Source: Pseudomonadota bacterium
GTDB taxonomy: Bacteria > Pseudomonadota > Alphaproteobacteria > Rhizobiales > Afifellaceae
DNA length: 11,504 bases
Reading direction: 5' to 3'
Assembly (NCBI GenBank): GCA_023417735.1
Contig: JAEZEK010000038.1
Location: 1-11,504 of the forward strand
Made by a program: the position numbers and the translations under genes. Shown here one piece after another: positions 1 to 8,154 of this stretch (its first letter is position 1; every line of letters starts with the position of its first letter). Below the pieces are notes generated by a model. It was not told where the DNA came from, did no database searches, and saw nothing but the letters and a program-made list of their open reading frames with translations.

Positions 1-286
1 GGCCGGCCGAAACCGCCGCCCGGGCGAGGAGATGCGTCGAGACCGGCGCCGTCAGGAGGAGGAAGCCCACGCCCGCCAGTGCCCGCGTCGCAACGCCGAA
101 CTGCATGGCATCCACGGCAAGCGCGATGAGTATGATGCCCGAGCCGATCGTGCCCGCCTTACTCGCCGCGTGCATGCGCGTGTAGAGGTCCGGGAAGCGG
201 ACCATGCCGACAGCGCCGACGAGCGCGAAGCCGGCGCCGATCACGATCAGGAGCCCGGCGACGACCGTGAAGAAAGCCTCGATCAT
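1..286 (-). CDS. mnhG: Na+/H+ antiporter subunit G (MnhG/MrpG/PhaG), 3' end cut by window edge
   Basis: Smallest-subunit family of the Mrp antiporter complex in the inner membrane (PF03334-type). It is needed for assembly and activity of the complex but is not itself the ion channel. Ninety-five codons are visible, starting [13 protein letters not shown]; no stop is reached before the left edge, so the last part of this family's usual length (about 110-130 residues) is missing. Three hydrophobic segments are visible, at about residues 4-25, 45-62 and 68-88. The family signature is clear around residues 29-42 ([14 protein letters not shown], then KAGTIG). The start ATG (284-286) overlaps the mnhF stop as ATGA. 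A strong AGGAGGAG Shine-Dalgarno sequence lies 5 bases upstream, which fixes the start. Last gene of the seven-gene operon seen here. Confidence 0.93.
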   Translation of the reverse strand, partial: MIEAFFTVVAGLLIVIGAGFALVGAVGMVRFPDLYTRMHAASKAGTIGSGIILIALAVDAMQFGVATRALAGVGFLLLTAPVSTHLLARAAVSAG

Positions 287-597
287 CGCGTCTCCTCCTG
301 TTCGGCCTGCTCCTCGTCCCCCTCGCGGCGGACCGAATAGAAGCGTGCGAGCGCCACGGTCGCCAGGAACCCGACGAGACCGACGGCGATGGCCACGTCG
401 ACGTAGAGATAGAACCCGGTCTTCACGCCGATGACGCCGATGAAGCCGACCCCGAGCGTCGTCACCAGGTCGAGGGCGAGGATGCGGTCGGCGAGGCTCG
501 GGCCGGCGACCAGCCGCACCACCAACAGCGCGTAGGAGATCGCGATCAGGACCAGCGCGAAATCGACGCACAGATCGAGGAAGTCGGCAGCCGTCAC
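283..597 (-). CDS. mnhF: Na+/H+ antiporter subunit F (MnhF/MrpF/PhaF)
   Basis: Small integral membrane subunit of the Mrp antiporter (MrpF/PhaF family, PF04066-type), 104 residues and full length. Three membrane segments are visible, at about residues 10-30, 44-60 and 64-85. The family motif [12 protein letters not shown] lies at 32-43 and is followed by [15 protein letters not shown] at 57-71. The C-terminal tail (about 89-104) is strongly acidic and polar ([13 protein letters not shown]). I chose the GTG start (595-597) because it overlaps the mnhE stop as GTGA and has GGAGG seven bases upstream. The open frame continues far upstream in the mnhE shadow, but those residues (Gly/Arg/His-rich) do not look like this family. 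It overlaps mnhG by four bases at its 3' end, suggesting translational coupling. Confidence 0.93.
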   Translation of the reverse strand: MTAADFLDLCVDFALVLIAISYALLVVRLVAGPSLADRILALDLVTTLGVGFIGVIGVKTGFYLYVDVAIAVGLVGFLATVALARFYSVRREGDEEQAEQEETR

Positions 598-1070
598 CGC
601 ATGGCCTCCATGATCCGCCGCTCGAAGCTGTGGGCGATGTCCCGCTTCAACGCCTCCGGATCGGGCACGTCGACGGCGTGGATGAAGAGGTAGCGCCGGT
701 CGGCAGAGACGTCGACGGAGAGCGTGCCCGGGGTGAGCGTGATGAGGTTGGCGAGGAGCGTGATCTCGAAATCGCGATCGACACGGAGCGGATAGGCGAT
801 GATGCCCGGATGCAGCGGCATGCGCGGCTGCACCACGAGCCACGCCACCCGCAGCGCGGATTTCACCAGTTCGTACAGGAAGACGAGAAGCAGGCCGACC
901 ACCCGCCGTGTCCTCCCGAAATAGACCCGGGTCCCGACCTGATCGCGGATGAGCCAGAGGCCCAGGGCCGCGAGCACGAAGCCCAGGACGAGATTGGCCA
1001 GGCTGAAGTCGGCCGTAACCGCCGCCCACACGAAGGCGAGCAGCAGGTTGACCGGGAAGAGGACGCTCAT
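594..1070 (-). CDS. mnhE: Na+/H+ antiporter subunit E (MnhE/MrpE/PhaE)
   Basis: Subunit E of the Mrp antiporter (PF01899-type), 158 residues and normal length. Hydrophobic segments at about 4-22, 24-42 and 56-78 are followed by a soluble C-terminal domain. Family features include the N-terminal LLLAFVWAA stretch, the [20 protein letters not shown] motif just after the last membrane segment, and [18 protein letters not shown] (about 110-127). The protein ends with a short helix, [11 protein letters not shown]. The ATG start (1068-1070) overlaps the mnhD stop as ATGA, and the stop overlaps the GTG start of mnhF. The ribosome site is a G-run (GGGGGG) five bases upstream, less canonical than at other genes of the operon. 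In other bacteria subunit E supports complex assembly and antiport level; no such role can be tested here. Confidence 0.93.
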   Translation of the reverse strand: MSVLFPVNLLLAFVWAAVTADFSLANLVLGFVLAALGLWLIRDQVGTRVYFGRTRRVVGLLLVFLYELVKSALRVAWLVVQPRMPLHPGIIAYPLRVDRDFEITLLANLITLTPGTLSVDVSADRRYLFIHAVDVPDPEALKRDIAHSFERRIMEAMR

Positions 1071-2647
1071 GGTGACCCCCCGAAGACCGACCGGACATAA
1101 GCGGACGGATCGAGCAGCGCCAACGCGGACGCGTCGGCGAGCGTCATGAGCGTATCAGGCCAGAGCCCGATCAGCACGGCCAGGGCGGCCAGGAAGGCCA
1201 TCGGGGCGAGGAGCCAAACGGTCTCGCCGGCAGGTAGCCTCGCCAGAGCCGCCTCGTCCGAGGTGCCGTCCGGCATCCCGAGCGGCCCGCCGCGCCAGAA
1301 GGAGAGCGCAAAGGCGCGTCCGCCCGCGATCGTCGTCAGGAACCCGGACAGGAGCACCGATGCCGCCAGAATCCATCTGCCCTGCTCCAGGGCAGCCTCG
1401 GTGATGAGGACCTTCGGCCAGAACCCGGAGAACGGCGGAAGGCCGGCGATCGCGAAGACTAGGACGAGGAAGACCGCGGACAGCCACGGCGCACGGGCAT
1501 AGATCCCGCCGAGCGCGCGGCTGTCGAAGGAGCGGCCAACCCGACCGGCGAGACCGACCCCCAGATAGAGAGCCGCGCTCACGATCATGGAGTGGACGGC
1601 GTAGAAGGTCGCCCCGGCGAGCGCGAGCTGCGTTCCGAGCGCGAGGCCCGCGATCATGGCGCCGATGCCGGTGATCACGAAGTAGCCGAGCATCCGCCTC
1701 AGGTCCGACTGGGCGACCGCGCCGAGGCCTGCGATCAGCATCGTCGCGATCGCCACGGCGGCCAGCACGTCGGCATAGATCGACCGCTGTTCCGGCATCA
1801 GCATCACGATCACGCGCAGCAGCGCATAGACCCCGACCTTGGTCAGGAGGCCCGCGAAGAGAGCGGCGACCGAGATCATCGGCGTGTGATAGGACGCGGG
1901 CAGCCAGAAGTTCACGGGAAACGCCGCAGCCTTCATGGCGAAGGCCAGGATGAATAGCGCGGCGATCGTGTTGATCGGGGCGATGTCGCCCATCTCGCGC
2001 AGCCGGCCGGCGATGTCGGCCATGTTGAGCGTCCCGGTGAGGCCGTAGAGGTAGCCGACCGCGATCAGGAACAGCGTCGTCGCGAGGAGATTGAGGATCG
2101 CATAGCGGATCGCGCCGTCGAGCTGCTCGCGGCCGTTTCCGAGGACGATCAGCCCGAACGACGCGATGAGCAGGACCTCGAACCAGACGTAGAGGTTGAA
2201 GACGTCGCCGGTCAGGAACGCGCCGGAGACGCCCGCCATCATCAAAACGAGGCAGGGATAGAAGCCGAACCGGCGCAGCCCCGAGGGCACGTCCCGCACC
2301 CCGTATACGGCCACCGCGAGCGCTACCACCGAGGCGGTCAGGGAAAGCGTCGCACCTAGTACGTCGGCGCTGAACGAGATGCCGAACGGCGGCAGCCACC
2401 GCCCCATCGTCATCGTCAGCGGTCCCTCCGCCGCGACCCGCACCAACAGGAGCGAATTGCTCAGGACGAGGACCGCCATGGCAGCGATTGCGATGATCGG
2501 CTGCAGGCGCGGGAACGACCTGAGCATCACCAGGACGCTGCCGGCCAGGATGGTGACGACGACCGGAGCGACGACCAGCCAGTCCGCCGCCGGCGTCGCC
2601 GCCGTCACCATCGCACGCGCGATATCCACTCCGGGAGCCACGGCCAA
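1067..2647 (-). CDS. mnhD: Na+/H+ antiporter subunit D (MnhD/MrpD/PhaD), proton-translocating
   Basis: Large NuoL/M/N-like subunit of the Mrp antiporter, which forms one of the proton paths (Proton_antipo_M domain). With the chosen TTG start it has 526 residues and roughly 14 membrane helices. The conserved Glu of helix 5 is E157 (in VWFEVLLIASFG) and the conserved Lys of helix 7 is K239 (in FAMKAAAFPVNFWLP). Their spacing of 82 matches MrpD E137/K219 of alkaliphilic Bacillus, from memory. The following SYHTPMISVAALFAGLLTKV block is also typical. Start: TTG at 2645-2647 has GGAGGGG seven bases upstream and begins one base after the mnhC stop. An ATG at 2609-2611 would give 514 residues, but no Shine-Dalgarno sequence sits at a good distance; it remains a real alternative, because family similarity begins only around ADWLVVAPVV. 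Confidence 0.94.
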   Translation of the reverse strand: MAVAPGVDIARAMVTAATPAADWLVVAPVVVTILAGSVLVMLRSFPRLQPIIAIAAMAVLVLSNSLLLVRVAAEGPLTMTMGRWLPPFGISFSADVLGATLSLTASVVALAVAVYGVRDVPSGLRRFGFYPCLVLMMAGVSGAFLTGDVFNLYVWFEVLLIASFGLIVLGNGREQLDGAIRYAILNLLATTLFLIAVGYLYGLTGTLNMADIAGRLREMGDIAPINTIAALFILAFAMKAAAFPVNFWLPASYHTPMISVAALFAGLLTKVGVYALLRVIVMLMPEQRSIYADVLAAVAIATMLIAGLGAVAQSDLRRMLGYFVITGIGAMIAGLALGTQLALAGATFYAVHSMIVSAALYLGVGLAGRVGRSFDSRALGGIYARAPWLSAVFLVLVFAIAGLPPFSGFWPKVLITEAALEQGRWILAASVLLSGFLTTIAGGRAFALSFWRGGPLGMPDGTSDEAALARLPAGETVWLLAPMAFLAALAVLIGLWPDTLMTLADASALALLDPSAYVRSVFGGSP

Positions 2648-2648
2648 G

Positions 2649-3026
2649 TCAGTACCCCTCCGGAGCGGTCGGGCCGCCGGGCGGCTCGGCCGCATCGAGT
2701 TCCGGCGTCCGGTCGGAGCCGACGGCCTGATAGGTCCGGAAAACCAGGACGAGCACGAAGGCGAAGAGCGAGAACGAGATCACGATGGCGGTCAGGATCA
2801 GGGCCTGCGGCAGCGGATTTGCGACGACGCCTTCCGGCACCATCGCGTCGATCGCGATCACCGGCGGCACCTCGCGGATGATTCGCCCGGCCGTGAAGAT
2901 CAGGAGGTTGACGGCGTTCGAAAGGATCACCAGCCCCAGCAGGATGCGGATGAGCGAGGTCGACAGCAGAAGATAGATGCTCGCGCCGAACAGGAAGCCG
3001 ACGAGCACGGCAAGCGGTGCCTCCAT
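2649..3026 (-). CDS. mnhC: Na+/H+ antiporter subunit C (MnhC/MrpC/PhaC), NuoK-like
   Basis: NuoK-like membrane subunit of the Mrp antiporter (PF00420-type), 125 residues, in the usual size range. Three membrane helices are visible, at about 4-20, 26-46 and 70-95. The family signature is STSLIRILLGLVILSNAVNL (about 20-39). The junction of helix 2 and the loop carries the typical AGRIIREVPPVI, followed by DAMVPEGVVANPLPQALILT, shared by most MrpC proteins. The tail after residue 100 is polar and Pro/Glu-rich. ATG (3024-3026) overlaps the mnhB stop by one base (TGATG) and has GGAAAGGGAG upstream. The open frame extends to 3158, but the extra N-terminal residues are the Arg-rich shadow of mnhB. 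Confidence 0.94.
   Translation of the reverse strand: MEAPLAVLVGFLFGASIYLLLSTSLIRILLGLVILSNAVNLLIFTAGRIIREVPPVIAIDAMVPEGVVANPLPQALILTAIVISFSLFAFVLVLVFRTYQAVGSDRTPELDAAEPPGGPTAPEGY
2655..2661 (-). promoter_or_regulatory. Ribosome binding site deciding the TTG start of mnhD
   Basis: On the minus strand GGAGGGG is followed by seven bases and then TTG (2645-2647). It lies inside the last codons of mnhC, whose TGA occupies 2649-2651. The in-frame GTG at 2639-2641 would be 13 bases from this site, and the ATG at 2611 lies far beyond its reach. This is why the rare TTG codon is preferred as start. Confidence 0.6.
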
Positions 3027-3442
3027 CAGCGCTCCCTTTCCTCGAGCGTGAGCCCGATGGCGCTGATCGCCCCGACCACCACGAAATAGACGCCGATGTC
3101 GAACAGGACGGGCGTCGCGATCGGCAGTTCCGTCTCGCCGACATGCGGGGTCCACCACAGCCCGGTGAGATAGGGCACGCCGGCGATCAGCGACGGCAGG
3201 CCGGCGAGAGCTCCAAGGAAGAGCCCGAATGCCGACAGTGCCATCGGCGAGAAGACGAGCGCCCGGCGCACCGCCGTCACGCCGCAGGCGATGCCGTAGA
3301 TCGAAAGTGCGGATGCGGCGATCAGGCCGCCGATGAAGCCGCCGCCCGGCTCGTTGTGTCCGCGCAGCAGCACGAAGATCGAGAACAGGATCATCAGCGC
3401 GGTCAGGAACGGCGCGATCGTCCGGAAGATGACGGTCCTCAT
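3026..3442 (-). CDS. mnhB: Na+/H+ antiporter subunit B (MnhB/MrpB/PhaB), separate protein
   Basis: Subunit B of the Mrp antiporter (MnhB domain, PF04039-type), 138 residues with about four membrane helices (roughly 8-26, 34-55, 64-86 and 110-130). Signature motifs: [20 protein letters not shown] (about 26-45), [20 protein letters not shown] (about 98-117) and the closing [15 protein letters not shown]. The ATG (3440-3442) overlaps the mnhA stop as ATGA, with GAGGG a short distance upstream. In many Proteobacteria this domain is fused to the C-terminus of MnhA; here it is a distinct cistron, giving a seven-gene operon like that of Bacillus or Staphylococcus. There is no sign of a frameshift: the stop of mnhA and start of mnhB are the normal overlapping arrangement used at other junctions of this operon. 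Confidence 0.94.
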   Translation of the reverse strand: MRTVIFRTIAPFLTALMILFSIFVLLRGHNEPGGGFIGGLIAASALSIYGIACGVTAVRRALVFSPMALSAFGLFLGALAGLPSLIAGVPYLTGLWWTPHVGETELPIATPVLFDIGVYFVVVGAISAIGLTLEERER

Positions 3443-5784
3443 GCGGGGCCCTCTTCGTCGCGGCGGCTCCAGGCGGCGCGGACGCGGAGGAGCGCCAGGA
3501 TGGAGAGGCCGGCGATCATGACCACGCTGATCTCGCCGAGCGTGTCGAGCCCGCGGAAGTCGACGATGATGACGTTCACGATGTTGCGGCCGTGCGCGAT
3601 CGTGCGCGCGTTCTCCGCGAAGAAATCCGACAGGCGCGCATCGAAGGGCGACGCCGTGACGGCGAGGAGGGCCAGACCGAAACCGATCCCGCAGGCGGTC
3701 GCGATGCTGGCATCCTTCGCGAACTCGAAGGCGGAGCGGTGGTCGGACGGGCTCAGCGACAGGCGCGTCATCGCAAGGGTGATGATGACGACGGACAGGG
3801 TCTCGACCATGAACTGCGTGAAGGAGAGGTCCGGCGCGCCGTAGAGCATGAAGAGCACGGCGACCGCGAAGCCCTGGACGCCGAGCGACACGATGGCGGT
3901 GAGGCGGCGCTTCGTGGCGAGGACGACGGCGACCCCGGCGACGGCGAGCGCGATCATCGACGCTTCCGGCAGCGAGGGCATCGTCACCGCAGGCCAGCCG
4001 GGCCATTCGTCGAAGACGGCCATCGGTACGAGAAGCGCGAGCGCGGTCGCGGCCATCGTCACGAAGATGTAGGTTTCGAGGTTCCCGGTCTGGACGTTCC
4101 GGGTGACGCCCGTGGCGAACCGGGTCAGCCCCGCGATGAACTGGTCGAAGCCGCGGTCGGGTCCCCACCCGATGGCCGCGAGGAGCCGCGCCATCGCCGC
4201 ACGGGCATGGGCGATGCGCCACAGCACCAGCACCCCGATCGCCACCGTCACAAGCGACAGCGCGAGCGCCAGATTGAAGTGAATGGCGGCCGATACGGCC
4301 GCCTCCGACCGGCTGCCCGCAACCGCGTAGACCGTCGGCAGGACGAGGTTCCGGCCCGTCCAGGCGCCGAAGAGGATCGCAGCGATGCCCGCAAGCGCGA
4401 GCACGAGCGGCCCGATCCAGAGCCCGACCGGCCCCTCGTGGACATGGGCGTTCGGCGCGCGGCGCCGCCCGAAGAAGGGCAGCAGCGCGACCGCGAAGCC
4501 CGCGGCGAACATCAGCCCGTTGCCGACGACCGCCACGAACAGCGCGACGAAGGCAAGCCCGGAGCCGTGCAGCAGGCCCTCGTACATCGCCTCCTTGCCG
4601 AAGAAGCCGATCGTGAGCGGCAGGCCGCCCATCGAGATCGCGGCGCCGAGCGCGGCGGCGAGCGTGATCGGCATCTCGCGCGCAAGCCCGCCGAGCTTCG
4701 TGACGTCGCGCGTGCCCGCCTCGTGGTCGATCCCGCCCACGACCATGAAGAGCGCGCCCTTGAAGAGGGAATGCGCGAGCAGGTAGGTCGCCGCCCCCAG
4801 GATCGCGCCGTCGAGGCTCGTCCCCGTGAGCATGACGAGGAGGCCGAGCGAGGCCATCGTGGTGTAGGCGAGCAGCATCTTGAGGTCGGTCTGCCGGACC
4901 GCCAGGAGGGCGCCGGCGACCAGTGTCGCGCCGCCGAAGATCGGCAGGATGGTGGTCCAGGCCGCCGTGTCGCCGAGTACCGGCTGAAACCGCATCAGGA
5001 GATAGACGCCCGCCTTCACCATGGTCGCCGAATGCAGGTAGGCGGAGACGGGCGTCGGCGCCTCCATCGCGTTCGGCAGCCAGAAATGGAACGGGAACTG
5101 CGCCGACTTGGTGAAGGCGCCGCCGAGCACCAGGATCAGGATGGCGAGGTAGTACGCGTTGCCGCGGAGGGCGTCGCCGGCTGCGAGCGCCCCCGACATC
5201 GAGGTGATCCCCGTCGTCGCCATGATCAGGAGGAGGCCCGCGAGGAGCGCCAGCCCGCCGCCGCCGGTGACGACCAGCGCCTGCAGCGCCGCACGCCGCG
5301 CCGCGATCCGGTTGTGATCGAACCCGATCAGCAGGAAGGAGCTGATCGAGGTCATCTCCCAGAACACGAAGAGCGTCAGGAACCCGTCGGCCAGGACGAG
5401 GCCGAGCATCGAGCCCATGAAGAGCAGGATGAAGCCGAAGAAGCGGCCCTGTTGCGGATGCCCTTTGAGATAGGCGCCGGAATAGATGACGATGAACGTC
5501 CCGATGCCGGTGATGAGGAGCGCGAAGAGCAGGCTCAGGCCGTCGATGCGGAACGAGAAGTCGATGCCGAAGCGCTCCGACCAGGTGAGCGCGCCGGTGA
5601 GCACCTGGTCCGCGCTGACCGCTGGCAGAAGCCTTGCGAAATGCAGGAACATCGCCGCCGGAGCGATGGCGAGCACCCAGCCGGCCGACGCGCCGAACAC
5701 CCGCTTCGCCGCCGGCGCGAGGAGCGCCGCCACGAACGGTGCGAGCATGGCGAGAAAGGTCCAGTCAGGCGATACGGCGGGCAT
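3439..5784 (-). CDS. mnhA: Na+/H+ antiporter subunit A (MnhA/MrpA/PhaA), large core subunit
   Basis: Largest subunit of the Mrp antiporter, homologous to NuoL, and the first gene of the operon. It has 781 residues, close to the roughly 800 of Bacillus MrpA. Order: an N-terminal proton-antiporter domain (about 65-115), the central antiporter helices (about 125-410), linker helices, then the C-terminal MrpA_C-type region (about 640-705) ending with a [12 protein letters not shown] block and a charged tail. Key residues visible: E143 in FWEMTS, K226 in [14 protein letters not shown] and K257 in HSATMVKAG, with the spacing found in characterised MrpA proteins. The chosen ATG (5782-5784) gives [14 protein letters not shown]. 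An in-frame ATG at 5821-5823 would add 13 residues. Neither has a strong Shine-Dalgarno sequence, so the start is the least certain in the operon. Residues further upstream in the frame look non-coding. Confidence 0.93.
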   Translation of the reverse strand: MPAVSPDWTFLAMLAPFVAALLAPAAKRVFGASAGWVLAIAPAAMFLHFARLLPAVSADQVLTGALTWSERFGIDFSFRIDGLSLLFALLITGIGTFIVIYSGAYLKGHPQQGRFFGFILLFMGSMLGLVLADGFLTLFVFWEMTSISSFLLIGFDHNRIAARRAALQALVVTGGGGLALLAGLLLIMATTGITSMSGALAAGDALRGNAYYLAILILVLGGAFTKSAQFPFHFWLPNAMEAPTPVSAYLHSATMVKAGVYLLMRFQPVLGDTAAWTTILPIFGGATLVAGALLAVRQTDLKMLLAYTTMASLGLLVMLTGTSLDGAILGAATYLLAHSLFKGALFMVVGGIDHEAGTRDVTKLGGLAREMPITLAAALGAAISMGGLPLTIGFFGKEAMYEGLLHGSGLAFVALFVAVVGNGLMFAAGFAVALLPFFGRRRAPNAHVHEGPVGLWIGPLVLALAGIAAILFGAWTGRNLVLPTVYAVAGSRSEAAVSAAIHFNLALALSLVTVAIGVLVLWRIAHARAAMARLLAAIGWGPDRGFDQFIAGLTRFATGVTRNVQTGNLETYIFVTMAATALALLVPMAVFDEWPGWPAVTMPSLPEASMIALAVAGVAVVLATKRRLTAIVSLGVQGFAVAVLFMLYGAPDLSFTQFMVETLSVVIITLAMTRLSLSPSDHRSAFEFAKDASIATACGIGFGLALLAVTASPFDARLSDFFAENARTIAHGRNIVNVIIVDFRGLDTLGEISVVMIAGLSILALLRVRAAWSRRDEEGPA

Positions 5785-5837
5785 CCGGATGCAAAGGGCG
5801 GCAGGACTTGGGCGACCCGACATAAACGGCGCTTTCG

Positions 5838-5853
5838 CGGCGGGCAACCGCCG
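5838..5853 (-). promoter_or_regulatory. Hairpin 2 in the mnhA leader
   Basis: Perfect six-base inverted repeat CGGCGG / CCGCCG around a four-base loop (5844-5847). It reads GCAA on the plus strand, a GNRA-type tetraloop, and TTGC on the minus strand, the direction of mnhA. It has no following T-run, so it is not a canonical terminator. The loop-side TTGCCC (plus positions 5842-5847), with TATGTC 17 bases downstream, could be a poor -35/-10 pair for mnhA; I do not claim it as a promoter. Role unknown. Confidence 0.35.
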
Positions 5854-5869
5854 AGCCGTCGAAACATTC

Positions 5870-5889
5870 CGGGAGCAACTCGGCTCCCG
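5870..5889 (-). promoter_or_regulatory. Hairpin 1 in the mnhA leader
   Basis: Perfect seven-base inverted repeat CGGGAGC / GCTCCCG with a six-base loop (5877-5882), 86 bases upstream of the chosen mnhA ATG and just upstream of hairpin 2 in the direction of mnhA. It lacks a T-run on either strand. It could be part of an mRNA leader or an operator. The rest of the 230-bp divergent region (5785-6014) holds no convincing promoter or gene. Confidence 0.35.
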
Positions 5890-6014
5890 CCCGTCACTCC
5901 GCTCCCCGCGACATCGTCCGTGCCCGGACCCGGCCCGGCCGGTCTCGCGCCAGGTGACCGGCGGCACGGCGGGCACGCTTGCTCGTGGGCGCGTTTCCTC
6001 CTACCTCGGCTGCC

Positions 6015-8096
6015 ATGCCAGAGCCCCTCGTCCCGCCGAATGCCGAGAAGCGTCCCGTAACCTTCACCCGCCACGGTCACGTCCGCACCGACGAATACGC
6101 GTGGCTGCGGGCGGACAACTGGCAGGAGGTGATGCGCAATCCGTCCGCGCTCGATCCGGAGATCCGGGCGTATCTGGAGGAGGAGAACGCCTACTTCGCA
6201 GCCCAGATGGCCGATACGGACCCGCTCCAGGAGACGCTCTTCAGGGAGATGCGCGGCCGCATCAAGGAGGACGATTGGACCGTTCCCGCGCCGGACGGCC
6301 CCTATGCCTATGCCACGCGCTACATCGAGGGAGGGCAGCACCAGCTCTTCGTGCGCACGCCGCGGGACGGCGGCCCGGAGGAGGTTCTGCTGGACGGCAA
6401 CGCCCTCGCGGAAGGCCGCGCCTACTTCCGGATCGGCGGTGTCTCGCATTCGCCCGACCACACGAAGCTCGCATGGGCGCACGACGATGCCGGGTCGGAG
6501 TTCTACCTGCTGTCGGTGCGCGACCTCGCCACCGGCCACGATCTCGCCGACCAGATCGCCGACACCAGCGGCGGGGCGGTTTGGTCCGCCGACGGGGGCC
6601 ACCTGTTCTATGTCCGGCTCGACGCCAACCACCGGCCGTCCCGGGTCTACCGGCATCGGCTCGGCACGCCGGCCTCCGACGACGTCCTCGTCTACGAGGA
6701 GGCGGATCCGGGATTCGTCGTCGGGCTCCGCAAGACGCAGTCCCGGCGCTTCATCGTCATCCATGCACACGACCACGAAACCGGCGAGGCGCGCCTGATC
6801 CCCGCCGACGCTCCCGAGGCCGAGCCGGTGCTCGTCGCGCCGCGCGAGCGCGGCGTCGAGTACAGCGTCGACGAGGGGAACGGCACCCTGTTCATCCTGA
6901 CCAACCTTGACGCCAAGGATTTCAGGATCGTCACCGCCCCGGTCGAGAGCCCCGGCCGCGAATCATGGACGGACCTCGTGCCGCACGAGCCGGGCCGGCT
7001 CATCCTCGGCCACGACGTGCTGGCGCGCCACCTCGTCCGCCTGGAGCGGGTGGAAGGCCTGCCGCGCATCGTCGTGCGGCGTCTCGCGGACGGCGCGGAG
7101 CATGCGATCGGGTTCGACGAGCAGGCCTATTCGCTCGGCCTGATGGGCGGCTACGAGTTCGACACCGACTGGCTGCGCTTCACCTATTCCTCGATGGCGA
7201 CCCCGGCGCGGGTCTTCGACTACCAGATGGAGACGCGGGAGCGCGTGCTCCGGAAGGAGCAGGAGGTGCCGTCCGGCCACGATCCGTCGCTCTACGTGAC
7301 GCGGCGGATCCTCGCGCCGGCCGCAGACGGCGAGCTCGTGCCGATCTCGCTCCTCTACCGGAAGGAGACGCCGCTCGACGGCAGCGCGCCCTGCCTGCTC
7401 TACGGCTACGGCGCCTACGGCATCGTGATCCCCGCCGCGTTCTCCGTCTCCCGCCTTTCGCTGGTGGACCGCGGATTCGTCTATGCCGTCGCCCACATCC
7501 GCGGCGGCAAGGACAAGGGCTACGCCTGGTACGAATCCGGCAAGCGCGCGCGCAAGGCCAACAGCTTCAGCGACTACATTGCAGCGGCCGAGCACCTCGT
7601 CGCGGAGAAGATCACCTCGCGCGGCCGGATTGTCGCGCAGGGCGGCTCGGCAGGCGGCATGCTGATGGGGGCGGTCGCGAACATGGCCGGCGATCTGTTC
7701 GCCGGCGTGATCGCCGTCGTGCCGTTCGTCGACGTGCTCAACACCATGCTCGACGAGACGCTGCCGCTCACGCCGCCGGAATGGCCCGAATGGGGCAATC
7801 CGGCGGAGAGCGCCGAGGACTACCACGCCATCCTCGCCTATTCGCCCTACGACAATGTCGAGGCGAAGGCCTATCCGCCGCTCCTCGTCATGGCGGGGCT
7901 CACGGATCCCCGCGTCACCTACTGGGAGCCGGCGAAATGGGTGGCGCGACTTCGAGCGCTGAAGACGGACGACAACCTGCTTCTGCTGCGGACCAACATG
8001 GAGGCCGGTCACGCCGGTGCGGCAGGCCGCTTCGACGCGCTGAAGGAGACGGCGATCGAGATGGCTTTCGCACTGAAGGTGACGGGCAAGATTTGA
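6015..8096 (+). CDS. ptrB: Oligopeptidase B-like serine peptidase (S9A family)
   Basis: Cytosolic prolyl-oligopeptidase-family serine peptidase of the oligopeptidase B type, which cleaves short peptides after basic residues. Full length at 693 residues, with no signal peptide. The N-terminal DEYAWLRADNWQEVM segment and a seven-bladed propeller (about 70-420) are followed by an alpha/beta-hydrolase domain (about 440-690). Motifs: YGYGAYG (463-469), RGG (496-498), catalytic S545 in GGSAGG, D631 in LTDPRV and H666 in EAGHAG. The 86/35 spacing nearly equals that of E. coli OpdB (532/617/652). PFVDVLNTMLDE and SPYDNV (before D631) and YWEPAKWVARLR (after it) are also typical. Compared from memory with the enterobacterial enzyme, one P1-site Glu and both P2-site Asp are replaced (see findings), so specificity may differ. 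The ATG at 6015 starts MPEPLVPP; a TTG at 5979 would add 12 residues. No Shine-Dalgarno sequence is evident for either. Confidence 0.93.
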   Translation: MPEPLVPPNAEKRPVTFTRHGHVRTDEYAWLRADNWQEVMRNPSALDPEIRAYLEEENAYFAAQMADTDPLQETLFREMRGRIKEDDWTVPAPDGPYAYATRYIEGGQHQLFVRTPRDGGPEEVLLDGNALAEGRAYFRIGGVSHSPDHTKLAWAHDDAGSEFYLLSVRDLATGHDLADQIADTSGGAVWSADGGHLFYVRLDANHRPSRVYRHRLGTPASDDVLVYEEADPGFVVGLRKTQSRRFIVIHAHDHETGEARLIPADAPEAEPVLVAPRERGVEYSVDEGNGTLFILTNLDAKDFRIVTAPVESPGRESWTDLVPHEPGRLILGHDVLARHLVRLERVEGLPRIVVRRLADGAEHAIGFDEQAYSLGLMGGYEFDTDWLRFTYSSMATPARVFDYQMETRERVLRKEQEVPSGHDPSLYVTRRILAPAADGELVPISLLYRKETPLDGSAPCLLYGYGAYGIVIPAAFSVSRLSLVDRGFVYAVAHIRGGKDKGYAWYESGKRARKANSFSDYIAAAEHLVAEKITSRGRIVAQGGSAGGMLMGAVANMAGDLFAGVIAVVPFVDVLNTMLDETLPLTPPEWPEWGNPAESAEDYHAILAYSPYDNVEAKAYPPLLVMAGLTDPRVTYWEPAKWVARLRALKTDDNLLLLRTNMEAGHAGAAGRFDALKETAIEMAFALKVTGKI

Positions 8097-8154
8097 TCGC
8101 GCGCACGCGCCGGTGGCAGGGGCCGCCGCCCGGTCGGGCTGGACGGCTTGCCGG

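Noticed and set aside
1155..2399. A 414-codon minus-strand frame inside mnhD
   Set aside because: Arg/Asp/Pro-rich out-of-frame shadow of mnhD; no membrane segments or motifs.
3592..6060. An 822-codon open frame on the plus strand opposite mnhA
   Set aside because: Its translation is almost entirely Arg, Glu, Asp, Gly and His with no fold-like pattern. It is the antisense shadow of a high-GC membrane-protein gene whose family motifs are clear on the minus strand.
5535..6776. A 413-codon minus-strand frame spanning the mnhA start and the peptidase N-terminus
   Set aside because: It crosses two well-supported genes in other frames, has no recognisable domain, and changes composition at the gene boundary.
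6963..8012. A 349-codon minus-strand frame opposite the peptidase gene
   Set aside because: Composition is that of a GC-rich antisense shadow. The plus strand carries the full catalytic triad and family motifs.
8097..8110. GCGCG-CA-CGCGC repeat directly after the peptidase stop
   Set aside because: The loop is too small for a stable hairpin of that length and no T-run follows; probably chance in GC-rich DNA.
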